From: Haliclona indistincta
Taxonomy: Eukaryota; Porifera; Demospongiae; Haplosclerida; Chalinidae
Assembly: GCA_964017065.1 (NCBI GenBank)
Contig: OZ024790.1
Coordinates: forward strand, 8,311,864 to 8,375,863
Length of the DNA stretch: 64,000 bases
Direction: 5' to 3'
Made by a program: the position numbers and the translations under genes. The notes below the pieces were generated by a model, which saw only the letters and a program-made list of their open reading frames with translations, searched no databases and was not told the origin of the DNA. This document shows positions 60,801 to 64,000 of this stretch, in pieces; within the stretch, counting starts at the first letter, position 1, and each line of letters opens with the position of its first letter.

Positions 60801-63023
60801 TGAAAGATGAACACATGATGACTTCTGTCTAACAGCTGAAAATAAGAGATTCCCTTTTGAGTTGATAGCCAGAGATGGAAATTCACTGGAGACGGAACAA
60901 TTCAGTGTACACTTATGCAGTTATGAATATATCAGTATTGCTACTAACTTATCCGAGAAAGGTAAGTATTGATATGATGAGAAAGGTATAAGTATTAATA
61001 TAATGAGAAAGGTGAGTATTAATGCATAGGCATGAATGTGCAAGCATTATAATAAGAAGAGATCAGTGGTCTTATAAAATGGTTTGTGAACAATGAAGAA
61101 TGAACAGCACATTGTTCTACTGTAGATCGTCTTGTTATAATGGTCACGGTATTGTTGGGAGTAGTGTCCGGCTATAACTACTGCATTTTTACGCATAGGA
61201 TGGTGTACTACTTGAAGGCAAAGACAAATTTATCACTGTCCATAGACGATCAATAGCATGCTGACACCACATAGTTTTGATGTTCCATTCATAATTCAAA
61301 AAGTCATGAACGTACGTAACTGCAGGCTTCTTGATCTGCAGCACTCACTTCTCAATGGCATAATAATTTTTATCTTTGGTGGCAAAGAAAGTCAACCAAA
61401 GCTAGAAGAGTGCTGTCTTAAACATTGCGCTGCTTGCAGGAGCTTCCTGATTTCAGCCTGGGACGGGATTGGATGACCCTGTCCCGGCGGGACGTCCCGC
61501 GCATGTCCCGTCCCGTCCCGGGTTTTAGTCACCACCGGTGAACTTAGTCTATCCCGATCTGGGAGCGATCGTCATCTGTTCGTGAATATTAATTAGCTTA
61601 CATTGTGAATGTCATTATGACACATTATGACGTATGGGTGGGTACTGGGTAATGGGGCTATGTAAAAAAACCGGCCTGGGGTCGAAATTTCCGCCACTGG
61701 CACTCCCTGCCTTTAGGCAAAGGTTTTTTAGGGTCTTGGATTTAGTTATTTATTCTGCTTCTAGTACTAGCTATGTTACGTTGGTGTAGTATGTGACTTT
61801 GGAGCACTTAGGTGGCTTCTTGCAGTCGCTGGTGGCTTGGCCCGATCTTTATAGTTGATCCCTTATGGTCGCCTGGGCTACAAAGTACAGTTCAGTACAA
61901 TAGAATGTTAGAACTGGCTATAATACTGTCTGGTGTGGGCAAGGAGAATAATAATTATCTAGATAATCTGTCGTTCAAAATGCGATACAGTGCTAAAATT
62001 ATGTCCCTGTCATGTTTAGTTCAGATGATCATAAGTTTTATTTGGTGAGAAACGAAAGTTTTTATGTACAAAATATCTACCTAATAATTGTACTTTGCTT
62101 ATTATTATGATAATTGTAGACACAGGAGGATGGTTGGTGGTAAAGATTGTCCAGTGTATTATCAGCCTTCTGGTAAAGCCTTCGCCGGATTGAGAAATTG
62201 TGCGCTTGGAAAGAAAGGTCGTCCCGAAGAGTATGCTTTTATATACAGGTAGCGGTTTAGCAATAGAAATAATTGTTATCATACACATGGTAATTCTTCA
62301 TAGACAAGATAAAATTAAAATTTTGGATTCCTATCAGAGTAAAAGTGAGAAATTTGAGAGACCACCGTTTCCTATACATGTGGAAGCCATTGAATTGAGT
62401 AATGTGACTATTATGATTTGTTGTCTAAAATTCAAGTTCTGTTCCCCAGGTTTGAAGTTTTTTATAGTACCAATCCATGCAACGCCCAGAAAGCGTGACC
62501 AGCCACTAGATGTTACTATAAAGGAGCTCGATGCTTTACCACGCGTATTTTATGGTGCAAAAAAGAGGTTTGGTGAAGCCCATGGACTGATCATGGGAGA
62601 TCTAAATTGTGGAGGGAGATACGTCTGTAGGAGGAGATATAAAGAGCTTAGTCTTTGTACGAAGGAAGACTTCGTATTCTTGATAAACTATGACCAGGAC
62701 ACAACTACTGGACACTACGGACATGCTTATGATAGGTGAAGACTGCCATTAAAATTTGTCTATGGGCGATTATTACCAAGACTATTATTGTGTACGGTTA
62801 TGCATGTCATATTGTTGTTAACATATTTTTGTAGGATTATCAGAAATCCAGAAATTGCTCATCGTGTGGTTGATGGAAGTGTTCAAGTGGTTAGATTTGA
62901 TGACGACCTAGGCTTGACTCCTAAACAGGTAGGCAGTGTTTATTGCGCTGTTGATCATTGCTTTTGTTTTCTCAGACTCAAGCAGTAAGTGACCACTATC
63001 CAGTCACTATAACACTCCAATAA
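54899..63023 (+). CDS. DNase I-like endonuclease, seven exons
   Basis: Exons 54899-55003, 56226-56314, 62120-62248, 62304-62398, 62450-62735, 62835-62928 and 62976-63023, all GT-AG with matching phases, give 281 aa, the usual DNase I length. Landmarks: LKILSFNVQNF (first strand, Asn), LILLLEMED (metal-binding Glu), EEYAFIYR, FFIVPIHATP (catalytic His), IMGDLNCGGRYV (Asp and Asn), HAYDR and VSDHYPVTI (second His). Every catalytic position is kept. No signal peptide is obvious (MAAAADKDLK), so an intracellular role is possible, unlike secreted DNase I. Intron 62399-62449 is only 51 bp and in frame, so its retention would insert 17 codons. Introns 1 and 2 (1.2 and 5.8 kb) are filled with repeats. 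Confidence 0.88.
55084..55775 (-). repeat. Dispersed repeat related to 33.8-34.15 kb, split by a foldback
   Basis: The reverse complement of 55110-55290 and 55672-55772 matches 33797-34150 in order (for example caagcaaactgcac and gagcagttttagct segments). The 55294-55662 element sits between the two halves. A hAT-like caggggcggatctagg at 55038 lies just outside. Confidence 0.7.
55294..55662. mobile_element. Palindromic foldback element, 9-bp TSD
   Basis: Nearly the whole 369 bp pairs with itself: ggtctagcaaacattgccat meets its inverse around a 10-bp centre near 55465, and outer arms share cgttaattttatgcgcactt. Flanked by cggttgggg at 55285-55293 and 55663-55671. In intron 1 of the DNase I-like gene. 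Confidence 0.85.
55775..55972 (+). pseudogene. LINE reverse transcriptase fragment
   Basis: FTISNGVRQGSVLSPVLFSV followed by YLDKL is the highly conserved fingers/palm motif of non-LTR retrotransposon RTs (NGVRQG-x-x-LSP). Only about 65 codons remain; the YxDD box is missing. Located in intron 1 of the DNase I-like gene. Confidence 0.85.
56352..56433. repeat. Small palindromic element
   Basis: taccgaggtcattacgcaat ... attacgtactgccgaggta: arms of about 33 bp with an inner perfect ccgagggtgg/ccaccctcgg stem. Intron 2 of the DNase I-like gene. Confidence 0.85.
56434..57350. other. Intronic stretch with overlapping unassigned frames
   Basis: A 205-codon frame on minus (57268-56651) overlaps a 159-codon frame on plus (56793-57272). 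Neither matches a family I know, and they lie in intron 2 of the DNase I-like gene. At most one could be real; both may be chance or a decayed repeat. Confidence 0.3.
57357..57670. mobile_element. MITE with 44-bp TIRs, TTA flanks
   Basis: 314 bp beginning tgcacctatcaatgttaagc and ending with its inverse. TTA occurs on both sides (57354-57356, 57671-57673), as for PIF/Harbinger insertions. C/G-homopolymer-rich interior, non-coding. Confidence 0.78.
57887..58060. repeat. Small inverted-repeat element
   Basis: ttaaggccatgatacactag pairs imperfectly with the right end (tagtgtattgtcgcctttag), with several gcaac/gttgc motifs inside. Next to it, 58052-58110 resembles the inverse of 61650-61720. Confidence 0.55.
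58575..58893 (+). repeat. Dispersed repeat with terminal hairpin, copy B
   Basis: Shares gagaagtccagatcgccagc, the following ~45 bp and the terminal hairpin (tgcctcgtggctccgcccac ... gaggca) with copy A at 4014-4530 in opposite orientation. A gacagacagacag microsatellite precedes the hairpin. The 5' boundary is uncertain. Confidence 0.75.
59417..59640. repeat. 28-bp minisatellite, ~8 copies
   Basis: gggagggtcttcctaactaa plus ggatcgtc units repeat every 28 bp with occasional ctaa insertions. Confidence 0.95.
59744..59814 (-). tRNA. tRNA-like sequence (pseudo-tRNA or SINE head)
   Basis: On the minus strand a ggtctcggtggctcaatgga start has an A-box-like TGGCTCAATGG, and a B box GGTTCAATCCC sits in a 5-bp T-stem (ctagg/cctgg). 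The acceptor stem does not close (ggtctcg versus taagca) and no clean anticodon arm forms, so this is a degenerate tRNA or the promoter part of a SINE. Confidence 0.45.
59939..61536. mobile_element. Giant foldback element, ~500-bp arms, 9-bp TSD
   Basis: Ends ggtggtgactaaaacccggg and its inverse; the arms (59939-60430 and about 60955-61536) pair for roughly 500 bp with indels. Target duplication ggtgcactt / ggtgaactt (59930-59938, 61537-61545), one mismatch. The uninterrupted sequence ggtgaacttagtcc exists inverted at 59285-59300. The central ~520 bp shows no ORF. Confidence 0.85.
61576..62119. other. Distal part of DNase I-like intron 2
   Basis: No gene or complete repeat; ends in the acceptor ataattgtag at 62119. 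A 25-nt exon-like stretch at 62019-62043 would break the phase and is not used. Confidence 0.5.
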
Positions 63024-63379
63024 GAGTACTCATACGGTGCACGCAGTAGTCGTACAGATAGCACTGTAGTCGGGTGTGGATTAAATATCATTATTATAGT
63101 GAACCATTTTGCTTGACCACCACCGGCTGGTGCATGTCATGTATACTTAGTAACAATACTGTCATTGTTCATTGACTGTTAATAAAAATAATAATTATTA
63201 TTATTATTGAAGTGGTATTGAAGTATAATTTTATTAGCTATTGCAGGCAGTGACAACCAAAATTATCAGTCTTGTATCCGAACTGATAACAAGCACAGCA
63301 CACATTAGTGAATTTATACAGGGCAATCTGGAACTCCCAAAAGCTGATAACGTGTCTTCGCCATCCAACTTGAACCTGA
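63024..63379. other. Downstream of the DNase I-like gene
   Basis: AT-rich, with an aataataattattattatta stretch near 63188 probably in the 3' region; no further gene seen. Confidence 0.5.
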
Positions 63380-64000
63380 TAGGATAGTGTGACCCAGTAG
63401 CTATTAATAGATCGATCTATCCTTCATTCAACTGTGTAGTAAACTGTACATGTTGATGTAGTTCGATTCCTACACCATTTTTGAAATATGAATAATTTAT
63501 TATTGTTGCTTTTCAAGGCTAGGCATGCTGTATATAATTGGGTTCTGTTATGATAAGATTAATATGCAACAAGAAGGGAACAAACCTAAATGTAACAAGT
63601 TTGTTAGTATTGGGATTGTCCCTATCTCTAGACCATCATAGGACAACTACTTTTCCTACAGACCCACTCACTTGACGATAGACAGGAAAATAGTTCAATT
63701 TTCATACAAAATCTATGCCTGCACTAAGGTCTGTGGGGGTCTACTGACCCACCACAAATCTTGCTTGAGGACCACTTTATATGACCTATACTTTACGTCG
63801 TGATTAGATGTTGCTTCCTCCCCTCTCACACATGTAAAACTCTAACTACAATTCCATGATTGAAAAGCAAATTTCTATGCAGGTTGGCGGGGTTACAGTA
63901 TAAACTTCTCAGATCCAGGCCAAAAAGAGTGTGGTGGGTGCAGGTGGGTGAATGTCAAAAAAATTATTTCAAAAAATTAATATTAAGTGAGATTCTGAGC
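63380..64000. repeat. Paralogous copy of 50555-51620
   Basis: gacccagtagctattaatag, gtaaactgtacatgttgatg and ggttggcggggttacagtat occur in the same order in both segments. This copy lacks the palindromic element and runs off the window end. Confidence 0.88.

Larger units (their letters stand above)
59266..61575. mobile_element. Outer inverted-repeat element hosting a nested foldback
   Basis: 59266-59332 (gatgagcgatctcggagggg, ctaagttcacccaat, gtgcggatgtg) is repeated inverted in two pieces, at 59900-59938 and 61537-61575, split by the foldback at 59939-61536. Its interior carries a 28-bp minisatellite and a tRNA-like sequence. TSD not determined. Confidence 0.65.

Noticed and set aside
62019..62043. 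25-nt exon candidate in the DNase I-like gene
   Set aside because: It has AG and GT borders, but using it breaks the phase, whereas joining 56314 to 62120 directly keeps the frame.

Overview
The window reads as nuclear DNA of an animal. Genes are split by GT-AG introns, many only about 50-65 bp long. The coding families are metazoan: a receptor tyrosine kinase, a RING/B-box (TRIM-type) protein, a PET100-like cytochrome oxidase assembly factor and a DNase I-like nuclease. The mix of a DIRS retrotransposon, a Helitron with an RPA gene, abundant foldback elements and compact introns suggests an early-branching animal, possibly a sponge; that is inference. One 200-bp assembly gap lies at 36720-36919.

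Layout. 1-24.8 kb is an array of a roughly 98-bp satellite monomer, broken by at least nine insertions. These include two 7-bp-TSD elements with long terminal inverted repeats (807-1386, 13148-13723), a decayed DIRS retrotransposon (4806-10806) that itself carries two small DNA elements, a 9-bp-TSD element (10868-11612), two TA-flanked elements (14123-15724, 21791-23378), and a 4-kb two-gene DNA transposon (17738-21780). That transposon encodes a transposase whose motif order resembles RAG1 and, convergently, a Tudor-knot (chromo-barrel) protein. 25.2-32.8 kb is a Helitron: a three-exon Rep/helicase gene on the minus strand facing an intronless RPA-like gene on the plus strand. 32.8-37 kb is gene-poor, with two small DNA elements and the gap.

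37.1-46.7 kb is a compact host gene cluster: TRIM-like gene (-), PET100 (+, start codons about 100 bp apart), receptor tyrosine kinase (-, tail to tail with PET100). From 46.7 to 54.3 kb there is a segmental duplication. A receptor kinase start region and a small HNH-domain gene stand head to head. The copy at 52.66-54.27 kb keeps them about 240 bp apart, while at the parental locus transposons have pushed them 3.5 kb apart. The copied kinase is a truncated pseudogene; both HNH genes are intact.

54.9-63.0 kb is a seven-exon DNase I-like gene (+). Its first two introns are packed with repeats, including a LINE RT fragment, nested foldback elements and a tRNA-like sequence. The window ends in a segment (63.38-64.0 kb) paralogous to 50.55-51.6 kb, which supplies the empty site for a palindromic element at 50710-51120.

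The most interesting candidate for an undescribed system is the 17.7-21.8 kb transposon: a RAG1-like transposase paired tail to tail with a predicted chromatin-reader protein. All homology calls are from motif recognition by eye; no search was run.
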